A stretch of 64,000 nucleotides of DNA from Solimonas sp036405815 (GCA_036405815.1 DASWWX010000063.1:66255-130254), one strand, 5' to 3'. Shown: positions 10,970 to 19,679, counted from the stretch's first letter. Notes: generated from the sequence alone by a model not told the origin. Translations and numbers: made by a program.

Positions 10970-11976
10970 CCACCGCCGCGGAACCCATCCCCCGCTGGCA
11001 GGCGTGGTGGGCGCGCTGGCGTCACGCGGTCGCCCTGCTCAGCTTCGCGGCGGGCGTCGCCAGCTTCTTCCTGTTCGAGCGCCAGGAGAAGGTCGCGCAG
11101 ACCCTGGTGATTCTGCTACCCCTGTCCTGGCTGCTGGTCGGCCTCGAACCCTGGCTGCTCAAGCGCGCACAGAACGATCGCCTGTTCGGCTGGTCGCCCC
11201 TGTTGCTGACCTGGCTGACCCAAGGGCTGCATCAGGAATCCTTCTTCTTCACGCTGCCGTTCTTCCTGGCCACGACCACCTGGCTCAGCCCGCAGGCCGG
11301 CTTCATCGGCCTGCTGATGCTGGCGGCGCTGGGCTCGATGATCGACCCTTTCTACTTCCGCCACGTGCTGCAGAAACGCTGGCTGCTGTGGGCCTTCCAC
11401 GCCGCCGCCGGCTTCATCACCACGCTCGCAGCCGCGCCCATGCTGTGGCACCTGACCACCGCGCAGAGCCTGAAGCTCGCGGCCGGTTGCCTGGCCGTGC
11501 TCAGCGTGCCGGCCTGGGCGTCGGCACTGAGCCGCCTCGGCGGCTGGCGCTGGCTGCCGGCCCTCGTACTGGGCGCCCTGCTCGGCGCACTGGTGCTGCA
11601 GCTGCGCACCGCGATCCCGCCGGCGACGCTGCGCGTGACCGAGGCGCTGATGACGACCTCGATCGAGCCGTCAACCAAAGCACATGGGCCGGCACTGAAA
11701 ATGGTGGACGAAACCCGTCTGCGTCAGGAAGGCCTGTATGCCTGGACGTCGATCCGCGCGCCGCGCGGTCTGGCCGAACGCATCGAGCACCATTGGGTAC
11801 ACCAAGGCCAGATCGTGGATCGCATCGCCATCCAGATCCAGGGCGGCCGCGAGCGCGGCTACCGCGCCTGGACCCACAAGCGCGCGTTTCCGGCCACCGT
11901 GCGCGGCGACTGGGAGGTGCGCGTCGTCACCGAGGGCGGCCAGCTCATCGGCATCACCCGCTTCCGCGTGCCCTGA
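10966..11976 (+). CDS. DUF5924/DUF2914 inner-membrane protein
   Basis: The 336-residue protein has an N-terminal membrane region of about seven spans (residues 20-225), followed by a soluble periplasmic-type domain of about 100 residues. That domain (TSIRAPRGLAERIEHHWVHQGQIVDRIAIQIQGG through TEGGQLIGITRFRVP) has the pattern of DUF2914. The function of the family is not established. Translation is coupled to the LuxR-type regulator by an ATGA overlap, which suggests that the regulator acts on, or with, this protein. Confidence 0.78.
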   Translation: MTTAAEPIPRWQAWWARWRHAVALLSFAAGVASFFLFERQEKVAQTLVILLPLSWLLVGLEPWLLKRAQNDRLFGWSPLLLTWLTQGLHQESFFFTLPFFLATTTWLSPQAGFIGLLMLAALGSMIDPFYFRHVLQKRWLLWAFHAAAGFITTLAAAPMLWHLTTAQSLKLAAGCLAVLSVPAWASALSRLGGWRWLPALVLGALLGALVLQLRTAIPPATLRVTEALMTTSIEPSTKAHGPALKMVDETRLRQEGLYAWTSIRAPRGLAERIEHHWVHQGQIVDRIAIQIQGGRERGYRAWTHKRAFPATVRGDWEVRVVTEGGQLIGITRFRVP

Positions 11977-12001
11977 TCCGCTGCCGCCTATACTGCCGCG
12001 C

Positions 12002-12328
12002 ATGATCGAGATCGACGTGCACACCCTGCAGCGGCGCCTGGCCGCGGGCAACGCCATCGTCATCGACGTGCGCACCGACGAAGAGCTGGCGCTGGCCCGG
12101 CTGGACGGCACCCGCCACCTGCCGATGCAGGCGCTGGTCGCCGGTCTGGCGGACCTGAAACAGGATTTAAACCCGGACGCGCCGATCGCCGTCCTATGCC
12201 ATCACGGCGTGCGCTCGCTGATGGCGGCCCGCTTTCTGGAACAGAACGGCTTTACCGATGTCTCAAGCGTCGCCGGGGGGATAGACGCATGGTCGCTGCA
12301 GATCGATCCCTCCGTACCTCGATACTGA
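12002..12328 (+). CDS. Rhodanese-like single-domain protein
   Basis: The 108-residue rhodanese domain has the active-site loop CHHGVRS at about residues 65-71, with the catalytic Cys65 that carries persulfide sulfur. DVRTDEELALARLDGTRHLPM near residue 22 and FTDVSSVAGGIDAWS at the end are the other family landmarks. It is a cytoplasmic sulfur-transfer or sulfur-detoxification protein, GlpE-like in size. The start is the first ATG that gives a normal rhodanese N-terminus; the longer in-frame extension is out-of-frame reading through the preceding gene. Confidence 0.88.
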   Translation: MIEIDVHTLQRRLAAGNAIVIDVRTDEELALARLDGTRHLPMQALVAGLADLKQDLNPDAPIAVLCHHGVRSLMAARFLEQNGFTDVSSVAGGIDAWSLQIDPSVPRY

Positions 12329-12361
12329 CGAACGATCACTGAAGTACGACCAAGGAACCTC

Positions 12362-13687
12362 ATGCGTCTCTCACTGACCCTGCTTGCCCTGGCGCTCGGC
12401 GTCTCCGGCACCGCCCAGGCCGCCGACCTGATGCGCGTCTACGACCTGGCGCTGGAAAACGACGCCACCTATCGCGCCTCACAGTACGCGCGCGATGCCG
12501 CCGTGCAGACGCGACCGCTGGCGCGCGCCGCACTGCTGCCGCAGGTCAATGGCGCCTACAACTACGGCGAATCCACCGAAAGCGGCACCGAGTCGTTCCA
12601 GGGCCAGCCGGAAGTGCCGGTGGACCGCGACTCGTCCAGCACCACGCTGTCGGTCACGCTCAACCAGTCGATCTTCAACTGGGAGTCGATCCAGCGCCTG
12701 CGCCAGTCCGGCGAACAGGTGGCGCTGGCCGAGACCACGTTTCGCGCCGCCGGCCAGGACCTGATCCTGCGGGTGGCCCAGGCCTATTTCGGCGTGCTGT
12801 CGGCGGCCGACGCGCTGCGCTCCAGCGAGGCCGAGAACAAGGCCGTGGAGCGTCAGCTCGAACAGTCCAAGCGTCGCTTCGAGGTCGGCCTGTCGGCGAT
12901 CACCGACGTGCAGGAAGCCCAGGCGCGCTACGACCTGACCATCGCCAACGTGCTGCAGGCACAGCAGGCGCTCGACATGGCCCAGGAAGCACTGGCCGAG
13001 ATCACCGCACGGCCGCTCGACAACATCAACGCGCTGCAGGACGACTTCCCGCTGCCGAGCCCGAATCCGCCGGACATCAACGTCTGGGTCGGCTCGGCGC
13101 GCGACCAGAACCTCGACCTGCTGATCTCGCAGTACAACCGCGACATCGCCGGTCGCGACGTCGGCATCGCACGCGCGCGTCACCTGCCCACCGTCGGCGC
13201 TTCGGCCAGCTATTCGGACAACGACAGCGACGGCAGCCGTTTCTCCGGCCAGTCCGAATCCGAAAGCTTCGGCGTGCAGGTCAACGTTCCGATCTTCGCC
13301 GGTGGCGCCACGCAGGCCGGCGTGCGGCAAGCGGTGGCGACGCGCTCGCAGCGCGAGTCCGAATACGAGGGCACGCGACGCTTCGTCGAACGCACCACGC
13401 GCGACGCCTATCAGGCGGTGGTCACCGGCGCGGCGCGCGTACGCGCCTTCAAGCAGGCGGTGCTGTCCAATGCCACGGCGCTGGAAGCCAGCGAGACCGG
13501 CCTGGAAGTCGGCACGCGCACGGCCGTGGATGTGCTCAACGCGCAGCAGCTGCTGTATCTGGCCGAACGCAACTACTTCCAGTCGCGCTACGACTATCTG
13601 ATCGCCGTGCTGCGCCTGAAGGCCGCGGCCGGCAAACTCACGGTGCAGGACCTGGCCGAGATCGATCGCCTGCTCGTTCAGTCCTGA
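12362..13687 (+). CDS. TolC-family outer-membrane efflux/secretion channel
   Basis: The 441-residue precursor has a Sec signal peptide (MRLSLTLLALALGVSGTAQA, cleavage before ADLMRVYDLALENDATY). Two repeats of the outer-membrane efflux protein domain (about 25-215 and 230-430) carry the long coiled helices that form the periplasmic tunnel. AADLMRVYDLALENDATYRAS is typical of true TolC. It forms the trimeric exit duct for RND, ABC or MFS pumps and type I secretion. The start is preceded by AAGGAA. A terminator follows. Confidence 0.92.
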   Translation: MRLSLTLLALALGVSGTAQAADLMRVYDLALENDATYRASQYARDAAVQTRPLARAALLPQVNGAYNYGESTESGTESFQGQPEVPVDRDSSSTTLSVTLNQSIFNWESIQRLRQSGEQVALAETTFRAAGQDLILRVAQAYFGVLSAADALRSSEAENKAVERQLEQSKRRFEVGLSAITDVQEAQARYDLTIANVLQAQQALDMAQEALAEITARPLDNINALQDDFPLPSPNPPDINVWVGSARDQNLDLLISQYNRDIAGRDVGIARARHLPTVGASASYSDNDSDGSRFSGQSESESFGVQVNVPIFAGGATQAGVRQAVATRSQRESEYEGTRRFVERTTRDAYQAVVTGAARVRAFKQAVLSNATALEASETGLEVGTRTAVDVLNAQQLLYLAERNYFQSRYDYLIAVLRLKAAAGKLTVQDLAEIDRLLVQS

Positions 13688-13708
13688 GACAGAAGCCGCT
13701 CCTACCCT

Positions 13709-13741
13709 AGGCCGCCGGCGCATCGCGCCTGCGGCCTTTTT
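13709..13741 (+). terminator. Terminator after the TolC-family gene
   Basis: AGGCCGC pairs with GCGGCCT around an inner GGCGC/GCGCC stem, followed by TTTTT. Confidence 0.82.
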
Positions 13742-13777
13742 CATGGGCGGTCTGATCTGCTTTCCGGGGAACCCGCA

Positions 13778-14749
13778 ATGCAAACCGTATTCGTGACCGG
13801 CGGCTCGGGTTTCGTCGGCCGCAACCTGATCCGCGCCTTGCGTCAGCGCGGCATCAGCGTGCGTGCACTGGCCCGCTCGCCGCGTGCGCAGGCCGCGGTG
13901 CGCGCACTCGGTGCCGAAGTCGTGCCCGCCGACCTGGACACCCTGCAGGCCGATGCGCTGCGCGGTTGCGATACGGTGTTCCATGCCGCGGCGCAGGTCG
14001 CCGAGTGGGGCAGCAAGGCGTCGTTCTGGCACGTCAACGTCGACGGCACCGCCGCACTGCTGACGGTGGCGCGCGCCGCCGGCGTGCGGCGCTTCGTGCA
14101 TGTCAGCACCGAGGCCGTGCTCGCCGACGGCAAGCCGCTGCGCGAGGTCGATGAAACCCATCCCTACCCCGCGCGGCCGCTGCCGCGCTATGCGGCAAGC
14201 AAGCAGGCCGCCGAGCAGCGCGTGCGCGCCGCCAACAGCGCCGGCTTCGAAACCGTGGTGATCCGGCCACGCCTGATCTGGGGCGACGACGACACCTCGC
14301 TGCTGCCGCAACTCGCCGCCGCCGCGCGCGCCGGCAAGTTCATGTGGATCGACGGCGGCCGCCAGCGCACCTCGACCTGTCACGTGCGCAACGTCGTGCA
14401 CGGCGCGCTGCTGGCGGCCGAACGCGGCACGCCGGGCGGCGTCTACTTCCTCACCGACGGCGCGCCGCAACCCACGCGCGACTTCTTCACGCGCCTGTTC
14501 GCCACCCAGGGCATTCCCGCGCCGACGCGCTCGCTACCGTTTGCGCTCGCCTACGGTCTGGCGGCGCTGTGCGAAGCGCTCTGGAACCTGCTGCCGCTGC
14601 CCGGCCAGCCGCCGATCTCGCGCCTGCCGGTGGCGCTGTTCGGCAACGACATCACCGTCGTCGCTGCTCGCGCGCAGCAGGAGCTGGGCTACCGACCGGT
14701 CATCACGGTGGACGAGGGTCTGTCCACGATGTCGAAAAGCGGCATATAA
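13778..14749 (+). CDS. NAD(P)-dependent extended SDR, 3-beta-hydroxysteroid dehydrogenase/epimerase-like
   Basis: The 323-residue protein has an N-terminal Rossmann fold with the nucleotide motif GGSGFVG (residues 7-13). VFHAAAQVAEWG, VSTEAVLADG and the catalytic YAASKQAAE (Tyr near 147, Lys near 151) define the extended SDR family, and the C-terminal half resembles 3-beta-HSD/isomerase enzymes acting on sterol-like or cyclic alcohols. The exact substrate cannot be inferred. It stands alone between a terminator and the sulfate locus. A palindrome overlaps its stop codon. Confidence 0.85.
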   Translation: MQTVFVTGGSGFVGRNLIRALRQRGISVRALARSPRAQAAVRALGAEVVPADLDTLQADALRGCDTVFHAAAQVAEWGSKASFWHVNVDGTAALLTVARAAGVRRFVHVSTEAVLADGKPLREVDETHPYPARPLPRYAASKQAAEQRVRAANSAGFETVVIRPRLIWGDDDTSLLPQLAAAARAGKFMWIDGGRQRTSTCHVRNVVHGALLAAERGTPGGVYFLTDGAPQPTRDFFTRLFATQGIPAPTRSLPFALAYGLAALCEALWNLLPLPGQPPISRLPVALFGNDITVVAARAQQELGYRPVITVDEGLSTMSKSGI

Positions 14750-14763
14750 CTTTTCAGTTATAT
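14744..14763. promoter_or_regulatory. Perfect inverted repeat at the head of the sulfate locus
   Basis: ATATAACT and AGTTATAT (8 bp each) flank TTTC. The site lies about 75 bp before the yezD-like gene, in an unusually AT-rich patch for this genome, and overlaps the preceding stop codon. It has the size of a dimeric regulator operator (for example a LysR-type sulfur regulator), but no regulator gene is adjacent. It lacks the GC stem of a terminator. Confidence 0.4.
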
Positions 14764-14836
14764 ACAACGCTCCATATATTCTTTTACACGCTTAACCGCG
14801 ATCCCTAATCTGCGCCCCACCTGAAGGGAGCCGCAG

Positions 14837-15025
14837 ATGAGTCTCGAAGCACCGACCCGCCCGCTGGACGCCAACGCGCAACGCGAATTGCTGCGCGCGC
14901 TGGACGGGCTGCGCTTCGGCACCGTCGAGATCACGGTCCACAACGGGCGCATCGTACAGATCGAGCGCCGCGAGAAGGTCCGCCTCGACGACCTCGCTCC
15001 CGCCAGGCCCCCCAACAAGATCTGA
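14837..15025 (+). CDS. YezD-family (DUF2292) small protein
   Basis: The 62-residue protein starts after a GAAGGGAG ribosome binding site. Its core, ELLRALDGLRFGTVEITVHNGRIVQIERREKVRL, is the DUF2292/YezD pattern: a helix, then two strands ending in an I-x-Q-I-E-R-x-E-K-x-R motif. YezD-type proteins often lie beside sulfate-assimilation genes. That fits its place at the start of this sulfate-uptake locus, but their biochemical role is unknown. It is followed 71 bp later by the porin. Confidence 0.82.
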   Translation: MSLEAPTRPLDANAQRELLRALDGLRFGTVEITVHNGRIVQIERREKVRLDDLAPARPPNKI

Positions 15026-15096
15026 ACCCACCCATCCGAACCGACCGGTCGCACCGGACGTTCCTGCATTCAATGAAATTTTTACAGGGAGCGAAC

Positions 15097-16398
15097 ATGA
15101 ACATCACCGGCACCTACGGCCGAGTCATTCTGGGCGGCGCGTTGCTGGCCACCAGCGTCGGCGCGGCGGCCCAGCAGGCCGTCACCACGGAAGACGTCGA
15201 TCAACGCCTGCGCATCCTCGAGCGCAAGCTCGAGCTGGAAAAGGAGGCGGCCGACGCCAAGGCCAAGGACACGCCCTCGACCAGCCTTTCGGACAAGGGT
15301 CTGTCGATCAAGAAGGGCGACAACGAATTCAAGTTCAACGCGCTGGTGCAGTTCGACGGCCGCTGGTTCACCGGCGACACCGTGCCGACGACCGCGGACA
15401 CGTTCACGTTCCGCCGCATCCGCCCGACCTTCCAGGGTTCGGTGGGCAAGCTGGTCGGCTACCGTCTGACGCCGGAATTCGCCGGCAGCAGCGCGTCGAT
15501 CGTCGATGCCTACATCGATCTGAAGTTCTCGCCGGCAGCCACCGTGCGCGCCGGCAAGGTCAAGGGCCCGGTCGGCCTCGAACGCCTGCAGGGCGGCGGC
15601 GCGACCGCCTTCATCGAACGCGGCCTGCCCACGGAACTGGCGCCGAACCGCGAGCTGGGCGTGCAGCTGCAGGGCGACCTGCTCGACAAGACGCTGAACT
15701 ACACGGTCGGTGTCTACAACGGCTCGCGCGACGGCGAAGACGGTGGTGCCACCGATAACAACGGCCGCAAGGAAGTGGCGGCGCGCGTGTTCTACGAACC
15801 GACGCCGGGCATCGGCTTCGGCGTCGGCGCCTCGCACGGCAGCAAGCGCGGCGCGACCGAAGCCCCGCGCAACTACGCGACCGTCGACCGTCGCACCGGT
15901 ATCTCGTACGCGGCCAACACCAGCTACGACGGCGACGCCACCCGCATCTCGCCGCAGGGTTACGTCTACACCGGCCCGTTCGGCCTGCTCGGCGAGTACA
16001 TCGTCTCCAAGCAGGAGCTGGTCAACGGCGCCAACCGCGGCGAGGTCAGCAACAACGCCTGGCAGGTGGTCGGCAGCTACGTGCTGACCGGCGAGGACGC
16101 CAGCTACCGCGGCGTCAAGCCGAAGACGCCGTTCCAGAGCGGCGCCGAAGGCTGGGGCGCGCTGGAACTGGTCGCCCGCATCGGCGAGCTGACGGCGGAC
16201 GACGAGGGCGTCGCGATCGGCGCGTTCGCCGCTACCGGTGTCGAGTCGATCCAGAACCTCGGCGTCGGCGTGAACTGGTACCTCAACAGCAACGTCCGCG
16301 TCGCCGTGAACTACAACCAGACCGCGTTCTCGAACTTCTCCGGTCCCGACCGCGAAGACGAGAAGTCGATCTTCACCCGTCTGCAGCTGCAGTTCTGA
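15097..16398 (+). CDS. OprP/OprO-family outer-membrane anion porin
   Basis: This 433-residue precursor starts at the ATG with a CAGGGAG ribosome binding site; an upstream in-frame ATG at 15073 has none. It has a signal peptide (cleavage near SVGAAA|QQA), then a short coiled coil (VDQRLRILERKLELEKEAADAK, about residues 35-57). A beta-barrel resembling phosphate-selective porins follows (FKFNALVQFDGRWFTGD, FRRIRPTFQGSVGKLVGYRLTPEF, the VKGPVGLERLQ segment) and ends in the outer-membrane signal ...RLQLQF. OprP channels are anion-selective; beside two sulfate-family receptors, this one probably brings sulfate or thiosulfate across the outer membrane. A GC hairpin without T-tract follows (16429-16450). 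Confidence 0.88.
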   Translation: MNITGTYGRVILGGALLATSVGAAAQQAVTTEDVDQRLRILERKLELEKEAADAKAKDTPSTSLSDKGLSIKKGDNEFKFNALVQFDGRWFTGDTVPTTADTFTFRRIRPTFQGSVGKLVGYRLTPEFAGSSASIVDAYIDLKFSPAATVRAGKVKGPVGLERLQGGGATAFIERGLPTELAPNRELGVQLQGDLLDKTLNYTVGVYNGSRDGEDGGATDNNGRKEVAARVFYEPTPGIGFGVGASHGSKRGATEAPRNYATVDRRTGISYAANTSYDGDATRISPQGYVYTGPFGLLGEYIVSKQELVNGANRGEVSNNAWQVVGSYVLTGEDASYRGVKPKTPFQSGAEGWGALELVARIGELTADDEGVAIGAFAATGVESIQNLGVGVNWYLNSNVRVAVNYNQTAFSNFSGPDREDEKSIFTRLQLQF

Positions 16399-16477
16399 TC
16401 CCACGTCCGATCTCACATCCGATCTCGCGGGGCGGCCGCAGGGCCGCCCCCACTCACTTCCCCAGGAGCGCATTCCC

Positions 16478-17470
16478 ATGAAACTCAAAGCCCTCGTCGC
16501 CGCCGCGGCCCTGGCCGTCCCGCTGTTCGCCCACGCGGCGAGCTTCGAACTGCTCAACGTGTCCTACGATCCGACGCGCGAGCTGTACAAGGATTTCAAC
16601 GACGCCTTCGCCAAGGCTTACAAGGCCAAGACCGGCGATACGGTGACGATCAAGCAGTCGCACGGCGGTTCCGGCAAGCAGGCGCGCGCGGTCGTCGATG
16701 GCCTGCAGGCCGACGTGCTGACGCTGGCCCTGGCCGGCGACGTCGACGCCGTGGCCAACGCCAAGCTGCTGCCGGCGGACTGGCAGAAGCGCCTGCCGGA
16801 AGGCTCGGCGCCCTACACCAGCACGATCGTGTTCCTGGTGCGCGGCGGCAACCCAAAGAAGATCAAGGACTGGGACGATCTGGCCAAGCCGGGCGTCTCG
16901 GTGATCACGCCGAATCCGAAGACCTCTGGCGGCGCGCAGTGGAACTACCTCGCCGCCTGGGAGTTCGCCAAGCGCAAGTACGGCAGCGAGGCCAAGGCCA
17001 AGGCGTTCGTCGAGAAGCTCTACAAGAACGTGCCCGTGCTCGACACCGGCGCGCGCGGTTCGACCACCACGTTCGTGCAGCGCGGCATCGGCGACGTGTT
17101 CATCTCCTGGGAGAACGAAGCGTTTCTCGCGAAGAAGGAGTTCGGCGAGGACAAGTTCGAGATCGTCGTGCCGTCGCTGAGCATCCTGGCGCAGCCGACC
17201 GTGGCGGTCGTCGACAAGGTCGTCGACAAGAAGAAGACCCGCGCCGCCGCCGAGGCCTACCTGCAGTATCTCTACTCGGATGAAGGCCAGGATCTGGCCG
17301 GAAAGCACTACTACCGCCCGACCGGCGCCAAGGCCAAGGCCAAGTACGAGAGCCAGTTCCCGAAGCTGGAACTGTTCACGATCGACGACGCGTTCGGTGG
17401 CTGGACCCAGGCGAAGAAGGACCACTTCTCCGACGGCGGCACCTTCGACCAGATCTATCTGAAGAACTGA
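16478..17470 (+). CDS. sbp: Periplasmic sulfate-binding protein (Sbp-like)
   Basis: The 330-residue precursor has a clear signal peptide (cleavage near LFAHA|ASFELL). The mature sequence follows the Sbp pattern: LLNVSYDPTRELYKDFN, IKQSHGGSGKQARAV, LTLALAGDVDAVA, TPNPKTSGGAQWNYLAAW, TGARGSTTTFVQRGIGDVFISWENEAF. Main-chain and Trp contacts of the oxyanion (the SGG turn and WEN) are conserved. It delivers sulfate to CysTWA encoded 2 kb downstream. A GC hairpin (17490-17514) without T-tract follows and may set the relative level of the distal genes. Confidence 0.95.
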   Translation: MKLKALVAAAALAVPLFAHAASFELLNVSYDPTRELYKDFNDAFAKAYKAKTGDTVTIKQSHGGSGKQARAVVDGLQADVLTLALAGDVDAVANAKLLPADWQKRLPEGSAPYTSTIVFLVRGGNPKKIKDWDDLAKPGVSVITPNPKTSGGAQWNYLAAWEFAKRKYGSEAKAKAFVEKLYKNVPVLDTGARGSTTTFVQRGIGDVFISWENEAFLAKKEFGEDKFEIVVPSLSILAQPTVAVVDKVVDKKKTRAAAEAYLQYLYSDEGQDLAGKHYYRPTGAKAKAKYESQFPKLELFTIDDAFGGWTQAKKDHFSDGGTFDQIYLKN

Positions 17471-17540
17471 TCGAGCGCTTCGTACGGGCGAGGGCCGCCG
17501 CCATGGCGGCCCTCCCACCCGCTCCCCACCGGACCCCGAC

Positions 17541-18575
17541 ATGAATGCCTATCGCAATCCACTGACCCGTGTGGTGGCGCTCGCACAGCTCGCGCTCGGC
17601 GCGCTGCTGCTGACGCCGAGCGCGGAAGCCGCGAACTACACACTGCTCAACGCGGCCTACGACGTCGCCCGCGACGTCTACAAGGATCTGAATCCGCTCT
17701 TCGTCGCCGACTGGCAGAAAGCCCATCCTGGCGACACGGTGAAGGTCGACCAGTCGCACGGCGGCTCCAGCAAGCAGGCGCGCGCCGTCATCGACGGTCT
17801 GCAGGCAGACATCGCAGCGATGAACAGTCCGCTGGATATCGACGCCATCGCCAAGGCCGGCCTGACGCCGGCAGACTGGGCCCAGCGCCTGCCGCACGCC
17901 AGCAGTCCGTCCTGGTCGACGATCCTGTTCCTGGTGCGCAAGGGCAACCCCAAGCAGATCAAGGACTGGAACGATCTGGTCCGGCCGGACGTCAAGGTCG
18001 TGATCCCTAACCCGAAGACCTCGGGCAACGCGCGCTACAGCTATCTCGCAGCCTGGGAATACGCGCGACGCCAGCCCGGCGGCAACGATGCGACGGCGCG
18101 TGCGTTCGTCGCCCGCTTCCTCGCCAACGTGCCGGTGTTCGACACCGGCGGCCGCGGCGCGACCACGACCTTCGTGCAGCGCGGCATCGGCGACGTGCTG
18201 CTGACCTTCGAGAACGAAGTGCAGCTGATCGCCTCCGAGTTCGCCGCCGAACAGGGCTTCCAGATCGTGGTGCCGCCGCTGTCGGTGCGCACCGACAACC
18301 CGATCGCCGTCGTCGACAAGATCGCCGACAGGAAGAAGACCCGCCCGGTGGCCGAGGCCTACGCCAAGTTCCACTTCTCGCCGGCGGGCCAGGAAGTATT
18401 CGCCAAGTACGGCCTGCGGCCGTCGGACCCGGCGATCCTGGCACGGCATCGCGAACGCTTCCCGGCACTGGAACTGTTCACCGTCGAGGACCGGTTCGGC
18501 GGCTGGGAAGCCACGCACAAGACGCACTTCACCGACGGCGGCGTGTTCGACCAGATCATGCAGGCCAAGAACTGA
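17541..18575 (+). CDS. Second sulfate/thiosulfate-binding protein, CysP-like
   Basis: The 344-residue precursor (signal cleavage near PSAEA|ANYTLL) is paralogous to the Sbp-like protein just upstream. At several discriminating positions it resembles E. coli thiosulfate-binding CysP as I recall it: SSKQA rather than SGKQA, PKTSGNARY rather than PKTSGGAQW, GGRGATTTF, and DVLLTFENEV with Phe where Sbp has Trp. This points to thiosulfate, or a broader range, as ligand; that is inference from motifs. It presumably shares the CysTWA importer. A T-tailed terminator follows. Confidence 0.9.
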   Translation: MNAYRNPLTRVVALAQLALGALLLTPSAEAANYTLLNAAYDVARDVYKDLNPLFVADWQKAHPGDTVKVDQSHGGSSKQARAVIDGLQADIAAMNSPLDIDAIAKAGLTPADWAQRLPHASSPSWSTILFLVRKGNPKQIKDWNDLVRPDVKVVIPNPKTSGNARYSYLAAWEYARRQPGGNDATARAFVARFLANVPVFDTGGRGATTTFVQRGIGDVLLTFENEVQLIASEFAAEQGFQIVVPPLSVRTDNPIAVVDKIADRKKTRPVAEAYAKFHFSPAGQEVFAKYGLRPSDPAILARHRERFPALELFTVEDRFGGWEATHKTHFTDGGVFDQIMQAKN

Positions 18576-18615
18576 TCCGCATCCGTCTGCTCACTTTTCT
18601 CTCCCAGGGAAATTC

Positions 18616-18650
18616 GGGGCGGGCACGGACGGTCCGCCCCTTCTTTTTTT
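18616..18650 (+). terminator. Terminator after the CysP-like gene
   Basis: The stem GGGGCGG/CCGCCCC is followed by TTCTTTTTTT. It separates the binding-protein genes from the TOBE and CysTWA part of the locus. Confidence 0.75.
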
Positions 18651-18663
18651 CAGGTACCGACAC

Positions 18664-18894
18664 ATGAGCATCACCGGCATCAACACCCGCAATCAGTTCC
18701 GCGGCAAGGTCGTGGCCATCCACCGCAGCCCGGTGGTCTCGGAAATCGAGATCGAGACGCCGGCCGGCATCGTCAGCGCGGTCGTCACCAGCAGTTCGAT
18801 CGAACGGCTCGGCCTGCGCGTGGGCGACCATGCCGCCGCGCTGTTCAAGGCCACCGAGGTCATGGTGGCGAAGCTGTCGGACCTGCATGACTGA
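18664..18894 (+). CDS. Stand-alone TOBE-domain (molbindin-like) oxyanion-binding protein
   Basis: The 76-residue protein is a single TOBE/Mop domain: INTRNQFRGKVVAIHRSPVVSEIEIETPAGIVSAVVTSSSIERLGLRVGDHAAALFKATEVMVAK. Free TOBE proteins oligomerise and bind molybdate or tungstate. The same fold forms the regulatory tail of CysA-type ATPases, so in a sulfate locus it could bind sulfate or guard against molybdate. Which anion is bound cannot be told. Its last codons overlap an alternative start of the next gene. Confidence 0.85.
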   Translation: MSITGINTRNQFRGKVVAIHRSPVVSEIEIETPAGIVSAVVTSSSIERLGLRVGDHAAALFKATEVMVAKLSDLHD

Positions 18895-18928
18895 CGCCTC
18901 GCCCCTGCCCCGTCGCCGTCACTTCGCC

Positions 18929-19552
18929 ATGTGCCTGATCGTCCACAAACCCGCCGGACTGCGCATTCCGCACGAACTGCTGCGGGCGGCCCTGACCTTG
19001 AACCCCGATGGCTGGGGCGCGATGGGCTTTGCCGCCGGCGGGCGCCTGCTGCTGGAACGCGGCACGCACATTCAGCCCGAAGCGCTGTTCGAGTTCGAGG
19101 AACGCCACGCCGACGCCGAGTACGCGCTGCACCTGCGCAAGCAGACGCGCGGCAGCAGCAGCCTGGAGAACGCGCATCCGTTCCGCGTCATGGATGGCCT
19201 GTATCTGATGCACAACGGCACGCTGCCGATTCAGGCGCGCGTGCCCGGCCGCTCGGACACCTGGCATTTCACGACCGACATCCTGCGGCCGCTGGCGCAT
19301 CGCCACCCCGGCCTGCTCCGCGACTACGCGTTCGTGCGCCTGCTGGAACTGGTGCTGCGCCCGGAGAACAAGCTCGCGCTACTGGACGAGCGGCTGCGCC
19401 GCATCGTGCTGTTCAATCGCGAGCACGGTGCGGAACTGGAGGGCCTGTGGCTCAGCAACACGCGCTGGATCGACCGCGCGCAGTTCCCGCTGGCCACACC
19501 GCCGCAGCCGCAGGAGCGCAGCTGGGCACCCGACGCCTTGGACTTTCTTTGA
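18929..19552 (+). CDS. Class II glutamine amidotransferase-like (Ntn hydrolase fold) protein
   Basis: If started at 18929 the 207-residue protein begins Met-Cys-Leu-Ile, placing Cys2 as the N-terminal nucleophile required of this fold; this decided the start. An in-frame ATG at 18887 overlapping the TOBE gene would add 14 residues that would need removal. Further family features: DGWGAMGF near residue 30, HLRKQTRGSSSLENAHPF near 65-83 and LMHNGTLP near 92. No synthetase domain is attached, so it may be a YafJ-like glutamine or gamma-glutamyl amidase; the substrate is unknown. It lies in the same direction between the TOBE and cysT genes. Confidence 0.78.
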   Translation: MCLIVHKPAGLRIPHELLRAALTLNPDGWGAMGFAAGGRLLLERGTHIQPEALFEFEERHADAEYALHLRKQTRGSSSLENAHPFRVMDGLYLMHNGTLPIQARVPGRSDTWHFTTDILRPLAHRHPGLLRDYAFVRLLELVLRPENKLALLDERLRRIVLFNREHGAELEGLWLSNTRWIDRAQFPLATPPQPQERSWAPDALDFL

Positions 19553-19556
19553 TTCT

Positions 19557-19575
19557 TTATTCGTTTCAAGAATAA
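19557..19575. promoter_or_regulatory. Inverted repeat TTATTC/GAATAA upstream of cysT
   Basis: Two six-base arms flank seven bases, about 105 bp before the cysT start in a locally AT-rich leader. It could be an operator for the cysTWA transcript or a weak hairpin after the amidotransferase gene; there is no T-tract. Confidence 0.25.
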
Positions 19576-19679
19576 GAGTCTTCCCACTGATTCCTTCTCG
19601 ATTTCGATAGCGCCCGATACGATGCGCGCGCTTTCGTGACACCTCGCTCCGCTTTCTCCTCACCCCCCTTCGTCTTCAC

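Noticed and set aside
12479..14470. 663-residue minus-strand open frame across the tolC and epimerase genes
   Set aside because: It is antisense to two well-supported genes; composition (His/Arg/Ala/Gly/Gln-rich) is that of a GC-shadow frame and no family motif is present.
16429..16450. Terminator after the OprP-like porin
   Set aside because: A strong GC hairpin but no T-tract; more likely a processing or stabilising hairpin inside the sulfate transcript.
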